DNA of 64,000 nucleotides from Fragum whitleyi (Eukaryota; Mollusca; Bivalvia; Cardiida; Cardiidae): the NCBI GenBank assembly GCA_948146395.1, contig OX411549.1, positions 36,788,693 through 36,852,692 of the forward strand, read 5' to 3'. The notes under the pieces were generated by a model. It was not told the origin of the DNA. It was given only the letters and a program-made list of their open reading frames with translations, and did no database searches. Below, in pieces: positions 42,775 through 54,453 of this stretch. Within the stretch, counting starts at the first letter, position 1. Each line of letters begins with the position of its first letter. A program made the position numbers and the translations under genes.

Positions 42775-43822
42775 TGGGCGTAGACACGGGTGCGGCAGGT
42801 GCGGCATTCGCCGCACCAATAATTGCCGTAGATGCGGCATGCCGCTACAATAAAACTGGATTATGTTGACCGCTAAATGACTGAAAATGTATGTGAGCAT
42901 ATAACGGATGAATAAAACGTTTATAAAACATGATGTCTTATAGTTCTTTTAATCCACCATACACAACGAAATGCCAGCATCCTGGGATGACTCATCAATA
43001 ATCTAAACTTCCAAGCGTCTGTAGAATGGTAATTCTGTTTACCTCCGTTTTCTGTTGATGTCAAACGGTCGGACCCCACCCGATTTTTGGCCTTCTTTGT
43101 TCTATATAAAATTGCTCAAATTTCAGGTGCTGCAACGCATTCCTCAACACTTCTCCTATATATTACGTCATTAGCGCTTCATCTACGTTCATAGATCTAT
43201 CTTTTGAGACTAAAGAAACTTGGTCAAATCAGTTATCTTTTGGGCTATTCAAGCGAGAGTAAAGGCACCGTCTTTTTCCCACCCATGAAGAGGACAGTTA
43301 GTTCGGGTATGCCCCCCGTCCATTATTCGTCCACCCGGAAAGGAAATCGTGCACAAAAAAGATCGAACCAAGCGTTATTTCAAAGGAGAGATTCAAAACT
43401 AGCAAAAAATCATATAAATATGTACGTGGATCACTATTCTCCACTTCAAAATGCCATTTTAAAGACGAACTATTTTTTCTTTAAGATCTACTTTTACCAG
43501 TGAGGTCACTCCAAACATGCGATTCCCTGTGAGTACATGGTGAGTTGTTAATGTCATTATCGATTAGTCCTCGTACTAGGGTTAACCCTTTCCTGTTTAA
43601 TCCCTGCTTTTTACGTGCCTGGAAATTGCTCTAAAATGACTCAAAAATTGTGATCAAGTATAGTCTAGAATGCACCAAATCGCACCATTTTTTCAAAAAT
43701 TTTCCGGGGGGGCATGCCCCCGGACACCCCTAGAAGGGCTTCGCGCCTTCGGCGCTCGCATTCGCTCCTTCGGAGCTCAGTTTTGCCGCACCAAAGTAAA
43801 TAACATGGCTACGCCACTGAGC
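42775..43822. mobile_element. Possible hAT-type non-autonomous element, about 1.05 kb
   Basis: Right end on the minus strand CAGTGGCGTAGCCATG, then GGTGCGGCAAAACTGAGC and a G-rich GGGGGCATGCCCCCCCGG; left end CATGGGCGTAGACACGGGTG then GCGGCA repeats. CAGTGGCGTAG is a common hAT end in animal genomes (from memory). A 43580-43640 segment TTAACCCTTTCCTG...TACGTGCC is a piggyBac-like end nested within. The 8-bp duplication expected for hAT was not found, so one element or two relics is unresolved. The frame at 43204-43503 has no recognisable domain. Confidence 0.45.
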
Positions 43823-43894
43823 AGGTGTATATCGGTGAGCGACATTTGCACTCTTATTACTATTCCTTGTTTGGCGCTTAATGAATAAGAATGT

Positions 43895-43966
43895 CTGCAT
43901 GGCGTAGTGGATATGGTCATCGCTTGTAGTGTAAAAGGTTCTTGGTTCGAATCCCGCTCAAGACCA
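43895..43966 (+). mobile_element. tRNA-like SINE head
   Basis: A-box-like TGGCGTAGTGGATATGG and B box GGTTCGAATCCC; the terminal seven bases do not pair, so not a functional tRNA gene. Body beyond 43966 not recognised. Confidence 0.5.
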
Positions 43967-45173
<1,207 letters not shown>

Positions 45174-45439
45174 GAGAGAGAGATGATGATGATGATGATG
45201 ATGATGTTATTAGTAGTAGGCCTATGCATCTAATATTTATTAGCAATTTTGCCTTGTTCTCAATGTCTTCCCTCTTAATTGAATTATCCAAATATCCAAA
45301 ATTTTGTTTTCGGTTGGAAATTCGAAACACAAACAGGCTAAAGCATTTTTTTCTTTCTCATATTTTGTTTATTTTACAAATATCAAATACCGATCTTTTG
45401 CTAATTTCATTGTCATTTAGGCATGATTTCTGGAGAACA

Positions 45440-45980
45440 AATCTTATTTAATTACTTTAAAAATCCAAAAGTACACCAGAAAAGTAACTCCAAAATGTAA
45501 AATTACCCATCTCATCTAAGGTTAAAACACTATCATTGACCACAATGAAAATTGAGAATATCCTGCTGCAACGCAGACATAGTTGGGTGGTACACATTTA
45601 TCTTATAACTATACAAATATCCGTGTGATAACATCCCATATGATATATTTTATGATATCACATAGTTATTTTTAGAACAATGATATAATGCGGTTGTTTT
45701 TAAAATCTTGCATTTCAGTTAGAAACACCGACAAAAACAAGACAAATATAGGTTATAAGCTAAATATAATACATACTTAGTGTATTGTATGAAAAAAATA
45801 TCAAACTCGGTTGTGAGAATTGATAATGGTCTCGGCAGAGCCTCAACAATTTTCATTTCTCCCAACCTCATTAAATATATTTTTTCATAGAATACACTAA
45901 GTATGTATTCTATATTTACGCGCTGCTTACCGTAGCCGTGAGGATGCCAGTGCCGGAGTTATAGCCCTTTAACAACTAAA
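45440..45980 (-). pseudogene. C1q-domain relic, split by a mobile element
   Basis: Minus strand 45980-45928 matches the active gene's segment for GNGYSTDTGIFTAP (CCGGCACTGGCATCCTCACG). 45605-45480 matches the later part (CACCCAACTATGTCTGCGTT; GTGTTTTAACCTTAG; then, after an internal deletion, TGGAGTTACTTTTCTGG). Stops and deletions preclude a product. About 45615-45925 is the same hairpin element as 18895-19225, in inverse orientation (AATACACTAAGTATG end). A further fragment of the downstream flank (TTTTCTGTAGAACAATTCTT) is at about 46090-46120. Confidence 0.68.
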
Positions 45981-46699
45981 GGCAATTTTTTTTACGAATC
46001 AGCAAATTTTCTTGAAAAAAAAGGAATAACAAATATTGCAACTTTATAGAAAAGGATTTTAAGCATTCTTTCCTTGTATTCTCGTTTAGGCAGATTTTCT
46101 GTAGAACAATTCTTGTTTAATAACACTACTCGAAGTTCTAAGCGGCCACCTTACCTTTCTCCATTTCTCACACATTTACCGCTTTTATCTTGACATGTGA
46201 ACTTAGTCTTTCAAAAGAGTGACCATTCAGTCATCATCCTATCAAATTGTTTTGTAAATTTATGCATAAGTAAATCCTAAAGACGGAAATAAATGCGTGT
46301 ACCCTCAAATTCAAAAGTCACAAAAATTGACACTTTTAAGAGAAATTTGAATTTTTCGATACTTGAAAAACGCAACGCTTATCAAACTTTTGTACAAATA
46401 TCAGTGGTACAACCCCTGTGGTCTTCTAAAATTAATAAGAAATACCAAAACGTTCTACACAATCCTTATCCTTACAAGAAAATGTCAAAAATACCCCACC
46501 CTCCAATGTTAACTTTGAAATCGAGGGTACTCCTACTTTCGTTTAATTCTAAAACATTTCTTGCTGAATTATTTCACTGACATTTCTCTTGTTGACTTCA
46601 TAAATGATCTGGCTACATTATTCAAGCAAAAACGAGTTGAAACCATGCGGCGTTTATAACATATGACCAAAAAGGCAAGTGGCCGCTTAGGAGTTTTGG

Positions 46700-47060
46700 G
46701 GGGGGGGGGGATTCTCAAAGCTCCGAAAGTTCACCGGAACAGTTACTCCATTGACTGTCTTCGGTATCACTCTAAATAACATTCCCAGGGGACGCATGCG
46801 TCTCTTCTACACGTACACTGTCCCCTTCAAAGATTTTTGAAAATCCATCCATTTGGGCAGGTTTTTCTGGAGAACGGATTTCATTTTATTTTTTTTTTTC
46901 AAAGCTATAAAAGTACACCTGAAAAGTAACGTCATTGCCTGTTGTCGGTATCACTGAAAATTACATTCCCAGGGGAAGCATACGTCACTTCAACACGTAC
47001 ACTGTCCCCTTCAAAGATTTTTGAAAATCCATCCATTTGGACAGGTTATTCTGGAGAACG
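46700..47060 (-). pseudogene. Two tandem truncated copies of the C1q 3' exon
   Basis: Two units with a period of about 180 bp (CATTG(A/C)CTGT at 46749, 46933 and, in the gene, 47112) repeat the last third of the C1q domain plus 3' flank. The copy at 46890-47030 reads DGFSKIFEGDSVRVEVTYAS then PGNVIFSDTDNRQ followed by TGA where the gene has TGG (Trp). The copy at 46700-46850 stops at NVI with TAG. They lie downstream of the gene's stop, perhaps inside its 3' UTR. Confidence 0.72.
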
Positions 47061-47068
47061 AATTTCTT

Positions 47069-49319
47069 TTAGAAATTTTTCAAAGCTATAAAAGTAACTG
47101 AAAAGTAACTCCATTGCCTGTTGTCGGTATCACTGAAAATTACATTCCCAGGGGAAGAATACGCCACTTCTACACGTACCTTGTCACCTTTAAAGATTTC
47201 TGAAAAGCCATCCGTAGAGTGACACACTCTACCCCATTTAGGATCACCAAAGTTAGCTAAGGTTAAAACACTTTCATTGGCTACAATGCGGATTGAGAGT
47301 GCCTTGTTACCATACAAACAGAGTTGGGCGGTAAACAGAAACGTGCCGTTTACTGGAGCCGTGAAGATGCCGGTATCTGTGCTATAACCGTTTCCTTTAT
47401 TTTGGACTATAGTCTGGAACACCACAGTTGATCCGGCTGGTGGTGATAGGTCATGAACATTTCGTACTTTAAACAGAACAACTGGCTTTTTGTTTTCTAC
47501 AACGACAAAATGTTATACCAAATATTAAGGCAGTGAACCCGTAATAAATTCGCAAGTTTAGTAAAACGAGCCTCTGGTGTTCTCAAAATTTGGCAGACGG
47601 TAAAAACAAAGCTCAGCCTTCACAGACATTCACATTGACCAAAGCCAACAATTTTAAGAATTTTATAAGCCGAGACTAGTCAAATTGTACCAGAATTTGG
47701 TAATTAATTTAAAACGAATTTTGGATTTGACAAGATAAGGGTAGAAGGGTTTTTGGGTAAGAAAAGAACAATGCTCTTTTATCTATGGCCCGAGATTATA
47801 AAACTATTCTCGTTCTCAAGCGAGACCTTTTCTCAAAACAATAGCCGTCAGAGACGGAAATATTCTCCCCGAATAAGGCATTGTCACACACACAAATTTG
47901 ATGCAATCAATGGAAAAAGTTTGCTGTATATTGCTTCTGTAGGTTTTGGGATTTGCTAATGGGAAATGTGACCCATCAGGCGAAAAGGGGCCCCAGTCAT
48001 TTCTAACCATCGACAAAGTTTAAAATTCATTGCAACGAATCTTAACTGTTTTACCCTGAACACTTTTGAGAGGCATTTGTTATAGGGTAAAGGGTTGAAC
48101 GTTTTACAATGACACTCTGCAAAAGAGTTTTGTCATTTTTTCCCTCAGTACTGAAATATGAGGCACAGAGAGCTAACATAAAGGTATTAAACGTTAAGCC
48201 CCCTTTTTCGCTGACATTTTTTTGCATTAAATTTTCAAATAGTTTATGGTCAAGGGCATCTGATTTGCTACTCAAACATGAAATTTCATCAAATTCTGAA
48301 CATAAAACCAGGAGAAATAAAAGAAAAGGTAACAAACATTTAGCCCCCCCCCTTTTCCATGATATATTTTTTTGAAGGAAAATTTCAAATTACTTATAGC
48401 TAATGTTTAACCCTTATTTTGTCGAACCATCTACCAAGAAGAAGACCTTTAATGCTTTGAGATGTGCTCCATTACGATGAATGGATACCATCGTAATGTT
48501 GTTTTGAATTGACGTTTTTTTTTTTAAATAGATGAAATGTGACCCGTCACGCGATAGGAAACATCTGGGTAGTGCGTAAAGTGTCGACCCTAGTCAGACT
48601 GCGCGGCCTGCGCAGACTGACTAGGGTCGAGACTTTTCCCACTTTGCTTATTTTCTGAATCTAGCATGATCATTCTACCTTCCTTTGAATGAATTTTTAA
48701 AATGCGACCTCTAGTTTATCTGTGCTGGACCAAATCTCTTTTTCAAGTATTCATTTTACAGAGTTCCCAGATTGCCCCTTTCCGTGTGACGGGTCACATT
48801 TATATAATTACCGTCAAAGTCATTTTCTAGTTTTACAACAGAGTTGGCTAACTGCATCATGGTAGCATTGACATCGGCATCCTGTTTCGCAATTATATTC
48901 ATGATCTGTGTTTCCATTTGTTGGTGACTTCTATCCACTTCGGCGAGTCTTTCTTCAGAATTCTTGTTCAGACTTTCTGACATTGCCATGAGCGTGATTT
49001 CATTTTCTTTTACAAGGTCCGTCAAGTCTTTTTCTAGTTTGTCAAACCTATTTAAAATTCCGTTTTCAAGACTATCATATTTGTTCAAAAGTTCACTGTT
49101 TAATAGTTGTTGTTTTTCAATTGTTCCATCGAGTCTTGATAGCTTTTCATCAATCACCTTTTCCCAACGTTCAAACTTTCTCCATATCTCCATTTTGTAT
49201 TTTACGTCCACCATTTTCTCAAGCATTTGTTCATGATAGCTGAACGGAGAGCATTGGGGTTCACAGGACACTTTATCAACACACACAAGAGAGAAGAGAA
49301 AAAATGTGTTCGAAGCCAT
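47069..49319 (-). CDS. Secreted coiled-coil C1q-domain protein, gene 1 (two exons, 311 aa)
   Basis: Proteins with a globular C1q head serve as secreted pattern-recognition lectins in bivalves. Exon 1 (49319-48812) starts MASNTFFLFSLVCVDKVSC, a signal peptide, then CSPFSYHEQMLEKMVDVKY and a long charged heptad region (residues about 45-165), likely a coiled coil for trimers. It ends ...LENDFD plus G at donor GT 48811-48810. Exon 2 (47496-47069) follows TTTGTCGTTGTAG; G plus AA makes Glu, then NKKPVVLFKVRNVHDLSPPA and the C1q domain with GIFTAPVNGTFLFTAQLC and SYFSVTFIAL, stop at 47071. The split phase (1) and lengths fit exactly. Reading past the donor would add residues from a MITE-2 in the intron and then stop. 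No collagen repeat, as in many bivalve C1qDC proteins. Gene 2 is its paralogue. Confidence 0.9.
47528..47565 (+). repeat. Single MITE-1 end in the C1q gene 1 intron
   Basis: TAAGGCAGTGAACCCGTAAT then AATTCGCAA. The other end is absent. A lone MITE-2 end (TGTGACCCATCAGGCGAAAA) is at about 47967-47990. Confidence 0.5.
48538..48798 (+). mobile_element. MITE-2, full-length copy next to the C1q splice donor
   Basis: Left TGTGACCCGTCACGCG, right CCGTGTGACGGGTCACA, inner GACCCTAGTCAGACTGCGC / GCGCAGACTGACTAGGGTCG. Its edge is 13 bases from the exon 1 border of C1q gene 1, so it shares almost the first bases of the intron. Confidence 0.84.
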
Positions 49320-49366
49320 CCTTCTTCGTAAACGAATTTGTGAATGCTCGACTCAGAGAGGATACC

Positions 49367-49378
49367 CTCTTATAAAAC
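49367..49378 (-). promoter_or_regulatory. Probable TATA box of C1q gene 1
   Basis: Minus strand GGTTTTATAAGAG lies about 52 bp before the ATG, giving a short 5' UTR. The paralogue has a similarly placed CTTTTAAACGG (about 58955-58965), and both share a CATGAA/CATAAA-ATATTCA block just upstream. Confidence 0.5.
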
Positions 49379-49665
49379 CGTTTGACTTTATGAATATTGA
49401 AATGGCTAATAATATTCTTTCAAATTTGTACTCATTACCGTAATTACCCCAAGATGTCGGAAAAACGGAAGACAGACAAATGATGTTATAAAAGTTTACT
49501 TAGTGAAAACATGATATTGCGACCATATTGGGCTTAGTGACAGACAAAACCTATTAAGATCAAAGAAGTGGTGTTATCTGGGTTTGTAATGTTAGTTCGG
49601 ACATGTTCTTCGACTACTTATATTCAATACGTAAACGACCTTACGAAATAGTTTCAATGGAACCG

Positions 49666-49812
49666 TGTGAGATAGCAGCTGGAGGCTAGGAAAGGATGTG
49701 GTGGTTGCACTGGTGAGAGAAATACCAGGAAATCATTGTTAGGTGCTCCAGCCGCAGCGATAAAACTGAAAAAAATGTTGAAAGCGGCGTAAAACCCCAT
49801 ACAATCAACCAA
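49666..49812 (+). mobile_element. SINE-1, 5'-truncated copy (147 bp)
   Basis: Flanked by a perfect 13-bp duplication TTCAATGGAACCG at 49653-49665 and 49813-49825. It contains only the 3' half (TGAGATAGCAGCTGGAGGCT to GTTGAAAGCGGCGTAAAACC) and no tRNA head. A truncated copy with an intact duplication shows insertion by incomplete reverse transcription. Confidence 0.86.
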
Positions 49813-49825
49813 TTCAATGGAACCG

Positions 49826-50766
49826 TTGTATTTGTCACGGAATTTCCGTTTTTGAATTTTTTTATTTATCGCATTTTAAACATTTCTTGCCTTCAAATGA
49901 AATAACAAAAACAATAACTTGACTGGAGAAAATTAAAAATGGCAGAAGACGGCAAAGAACAAGGTGGCAAAATGTCACAAGATACGACCGTTGCAGTGCT
50001 GGATGCTCGAGTTTTTCAAAGACAACAACAACAACAACAAAGGGAAATAACAAAAATGAGCTAGATATAGTTATGGTTCTTGCGCAATGCACTCTGTTAT
50101 CATGAGAGCAGCATAACTGTCAGTCAATCGGACATAAGGAGACAAAGATAACTCCGAAAAAAGAAGTTTGGGCCGCCCACCCGCTTGACGGGCGTATGAG
50201 ATCGGGGCAACATTTTAAAAGAAACTATCCTGTGTTGTAGAAATAATATTGGAAAAGAGGGAATTGCTTTTTTTCCAAGAAATTCCTTCATTTTTCCAAT
50301 TTTTTTTAAGGTTCAATGAAAGGGATGTCAATTCCATGGAGATTGTACAGGTTAAACAATTACTATGCGTATTTTAAAACTAAACCACACAATAAGCGTC
50401 GCACTAAAACCATTATATTTGGACAAAAACCCTTTGATAGATTTTTTTTTAAATTTCAATGAACAGCCCTTTTATTCAAATTGATGTTAAATGACGGCGA
50501 TGCGTTCGTCTGTGTCAAGCTTCAAAAGGAGGACCCTGAAGGGTTGGCGAAACAAAACTTGCACAAATCTAGACAGAAGTTAGTGAAGTGATCTCTGGTT
50601 GGATGCGCGTCCGTAAAGGCAGGATTTAAAGTAGTTTAAGGTGCTTTGACGGAGACTAGTTCCAGAGATTTTTGCGACCGAATTTTATTTTTAGAAAGTG
50701 GTGTGTTTCTTTCCTTAGTTGCCAATAGGAGCTTTTTGTTTCATTTAAGTGCTCTGAGGCTCAAGG
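49826..50766. other. No gene recognised
   Basis: AT-rich; contains a short (CAA)n at about 50025-50040 and two long pyrimidine/purine patches. No domain in any frame. Confidence 0.35.
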
Positions 50767-51010
50767 GGCCTGTTTTACTAAACATCTTACGATAATTTTT
50801 TGCGTAAGTCAAAAATTAAATTTTCTCCTACAGTAGTAACTAGATATCGAATTCTGCCATGCAATATCTCATTGGAATCGTCTTCTTAGACGATTCCAAT
50901 GAGATATTGCAAGGCAGAATCGACCAATGAATGAAAACACCAGGTATGATTTGTGATTTGGACTTAAGATTCTTTTTTTTTTATCGTAAGTAGTTTAGTA
51001 AAACGGGCCC
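50767..51010. mobile_element. MITE-4, full-length copy (about 244 bp)
   Basis: Left GGGGCCTGTTTTACTAAAC, right GTAGTTTAGTAAAACGGGCC; centre CTCATTGGAATCGTCTTC / GACGATTCCAATGAG. Non-coding. Confidence 0.78.
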
Positions 51011-52049
51011 TATGTGCATACCTGATATCCGCAAGAAAAAAGATCTTGGCGGTTTCCAGTGTAAGCATTTTTGAATGCATTTTTCTCTAATATGGGAAGG
51101 AATCTCGAAGGCATTTTTTATGGAAATTTACATTGATATTCTTTACTTTTTGGGACTGTTTTAGCATCAATACCTTTCTCACGCAAAAAAAGGAGAACAT
51201 TTGAATTTTGCTAAATTCCTCTGACAAAAGTCGCCGCATCTAAATCAGTGAGTACCAACGCTTTGCATAACCCATTCAAGGCAAATTCGTCCTGGTTATT
51301 TCATTTATGAAGGGGTTAAATTGCATCTGTTTGATGAGTGAGTGACGTCACGCCCAAACAAAAAAACATCAGTAGCTTTCGCAATGTTTTGGTCAATGCT
51401 CAATAATGTGAAGTGAACGCGAAGTACACTGTGTTCTTAAAAGAGGCTGACGACTGCTTTCAAATTCACAAGAGGCCCAAGACGGTCAGTATCTCTCCAC
51501 TGGCACTTAATGCCTAACAGATTAATGAAAATTCTTTGATAACTTTCAATTAAAGAATTTAACAAAGCAATAATCTTTTTGTAGGTAGATACAATCGTCT
51601 AAGGTTAAGCTTTGCCAATGTATGAAATGAAAAAATTAAAAAGAAATCTTAAGTCAACAAATAATTATACACGAAACTCCCTTTTTTAAGTGACACAGAA
51701 CAACATTTCAAAGTGGCTAAATGTGTGCATAGTCACGTGATAAGTAACATTTTATGAAAGTTTCGTGAAATATGTCAACAAATGTACAAGTTGTGGTTTC
51801 AAGAAATGTTGCATGACAAAGGCCCCTTTTTATATGACACGGCATCATAATCACCAAAAAAGAAACAGAGAGAGGTCTATCCAAAGAACAATCCTGTCAC
51901 AAATCATATGCATCCCTAAATTCATTTCAGAGAAGAAGACATTTTTTTTACTTTTTGTCATATGGCACCCTTTTTAGCTGACTTGATAGTATCCATGTTT
52001 TCTCCTAAGTCAAAATTTCAGGAGAAAATCTAAGAGTGCATTACTAAAC
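51011..52049. other. No gene recognised
   Basis: Unique-looking AT-rich DNA. The 70-residue frame at 51765-51977 has a CTSC...CC pattern but no recognisable fold or neighbours. Confidence 0.35.
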
Positions 52050-52480
52050 GTAAATTCATGTGATATTTGGTTGAATTCTAACCAGTAGAGAAGAAGAATG
52101 TTTATAGTTTTCCATATTAGGCCATTTTTGGATGACGCGGCTGCAATTACAGTTTTTCAGCCCAATCAGGATTTTCAAAAGCAATCCGAAAGGGCATATC
52201 CTAAGCATCACTCCTGTGCAATTTGGATTAATTTTGACTGGTAGTTTCAGATATCAGATATTTTTCTTATATTTTACCACTTGGGGCTCCTGATGCAGCT
52301 GCCTGTAACACCCAAGTTAACAGCTAAATGAGGATTTAAAGAAGGACTCTGAAAGGAATTGTCCTAAAAATTATTCCCTTGAAATTTGGTTGACTTGTTA
52401 CCAGTGGGTCTACGCACGCGCGGACGGACGCACAACGGGCAAAAGGCCATGACAACAGCCCGCTGGACTTCGTCCAGTGG
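52050..52480 (-). repeat. Diverged pearl-like repeat, inverse orientation to 1-1190
   Basis: Segments of the ATTTGGTTGA...CCAGTAG type recur at about 52062, 52222 and 52384 (about 161-bp spacing) and the series ends in GCGGACGGACGCAC, the complement of the GTCC microsatellite at the window start. Same layout, strongly diverged. 52481-52899 has nothing recognised. Confidence 0.5.
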
Positions 52481-52899
52481 AGGTGATAAACGAGAGCGTC
52501 TTGCTTGATCTATGCGCATATATGCACAATTACGAGAACCGGTGTCGAATACCTTTCGACACCGCCCCCCCCGTACCCCTCCCCCGGTGAAATGTATGTA
52601 AAAGAACTTTAAAATATGATGCGTGTGATTCTCAAATGTTCGAGGACTACTGTATATAATAGAATGTTAATATAGAATGCATATGTTTCACACATGTTCC
52701 AAGGGCTGTAAGAGCAACGCGCCTAAAACCTGTGATTCCTACCAAGGATGTTTGAAAAATTATAACGTTACTTATCGTACATCTCATTGATTTTTTTCTT
52801 CAGTTTCATTTTTTTAAAAAAATCCATTATTCGCTCTGATTTGATTTATAGGATAATAATCTCTGTTTAGCACAACCTTTTTATTGTGTCGGGTCATTT

Positions 52900-53330
52900 A
52901 TTTACACTTAAGAGCATCCGATCAAAACCATTCTAAATTGCTTGTACAGCGCTCCATCTATTCATTCCGAACACTCACTCAAACCATTCAAAAATGCGCC
53001 AGAATCACTAAAACTGATAAGATCAACAATTACATTCAAAATAAAAATCGGTAGAAAAACCAACGATTTCAATTACATTATTCAGTTTTGTAAGCGTATT
53101 ATGCGTTCGTGGGTGACATAGAAAGGTATTCATAGAAATTTGTATGTATATTCTTTAAAAGGGAGGTAATAATTATTGCTAATTTTGTTCATCTTGAACA
53201 CAATAAGCTATATTGGATTACCTCCCCGTAATTTCACAAAAAACTCGCTCCATACACTCATTCTATTTCATGTCAAAACATTCTTAAATCATTTATCTTG
53301 TCAATTTTACGACGTTCTTAACTGTAAATA
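52900..53330. mobile_element. MITE-3 copy
   Basis: Body CATCCGATCAAAACCATTCT, CACTCACTCAAACCATTC; central hairpin TTGCTAATTTTGTTCATC / GAACACAATAAGCTATATTG; right end GTCAATTTTACGACGTTCTT. Left end worn. Confidence 0.68.
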
Positions 53331-53509
53331 AATTTAAAGGATGTTAGCATGAAAGCGCCTGGGCTTTATCTAATTGGAGGCTGCGTGTTTAAGGATAAGG
53401 TAATCAATTACAGATACGTAAATTTGCAAATTACGTGTTGTGATAAGGTAGTTCAAAAAGCGTGGGAAAACTCTGTCATGTATTCAGGATTCATATGAGA
53501 CTGCGAAAG

Positions 53510-53880
53510 TTTTTAAAATGTTAAATTCAAGGAAGGCAATCCAGTATCGCTAATTTTGTTCAAGATGAACAAAATTAGCGATGCTTATTACCTCCCTTTA
53601 ATAAAATATACATACAGGTGTTATGAATAGCTTTCTGTGTCTTCACGAACCAATCTTACGCGTACAAATACAATTATCTTAATAAAACCGAGGACTTTAA
53701 CTACCGATTTTTAAATTAATTGTAGTTGGTTATCTTACCAGTCTTAGTGAATTTGGAGCTTTTTTGAATGGTTTTAGTGAGTGTTTGGAATGATTGATTG
53801 GATCGATGAGCGAATGAATTTGAATGTTTTTTATCGGAATGATTGTCAATTTCATGATATAATTAAGTGTAACTTTGAAT
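53510..53880. mobile_element. MITE-3 copy, opposite orientation
   Basis: Central perfect hairpin TCGCTAATTTTGTTCA / TGAACAAAATTAGCGA, GAATGGTTTTAGTGAGTGTT, right end TGTCAATTTCATGATAT. Left end lost. Lies about 180 bp from the previous copy. Confidence 0.66.
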
Positions 53881-54057
53881 GATTTTTCAAACAAATTTTC
53901 AAGTCAGACTGGTTTAGTCATCTGTTTAGTGTACCTGTTTCTGACATAGATACCTTTAATCTCAAAGCCTAATGCATGGTAAGAGATTGGGGAGATGGGA
54001 GAGATATAGATTTCACATCAAAATAGGGAATAATATGCTGGTGTCCTTAAATATAAA

Positions 54058-54322
54058 TGTGACCCGTCTCGCGTAAAGGGGTCATCTTAGTAGTGCGTAA
54101 AGTGTCGACCCCAGTCAGACTGTGCGAATTGCACAGGCTGACTTAGGGTCGAAACTTTTCGTACACTATCAATTTTATGAAGCTAGAATAATCAATTTAT
54201 CTTCCAGTGAAAGATTTTTTCAAATGCGACCTCTGGGTGGTTCGACGAGAACCAATCTCTTTTTCACATGTTTTTTTTTTTACGGAGTTCCCAGATTGTC
54301 CCTTTTCGCGTGACAGGTCACA
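54058..54322 (+). mobile_element. MITE-2, full-length copy (265 bp)
   Basis: Left TGTGACCCGTCTCGCG, right TTTTCGCGTGACAGGTCACA, inner CGACCCCAGTCAGACTGTGC facing GACTTAGGGTCG. Confidence 0.82.
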
Positions 54323-54453
54323 AATATTATCTGGTCGAGGTTAGGAAAATTTATCATTGAGGAACTCATGCTTTTTGTTGTTTAATTCAGACATAACACA
54401 TCATGCATAAAAAAATAAGTTACAATACGTCACTTGATACAAATTACGTCTTA

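Noticed and set aside
43204..43503. 99-residue frame
   Set aside because: No domain, no splice context, overlaps probable transposon relics.
47069..47425. Stand-alone 118-residue C1q protein starting at 47425
   Set aside because: The codon at 47425 is GTG inside exon 2; the coding frame continues to a splice acceptor at 47497 and joins the upstream exon exactly in phase.
48756..48809. C-terminal extension NYINVTRHTERGNLGTL of C1q exon 1
   Set aside because: Intron sequence, mostly MITE-2 end; the consensus donor and matching phase in both paralogues favour splicing.
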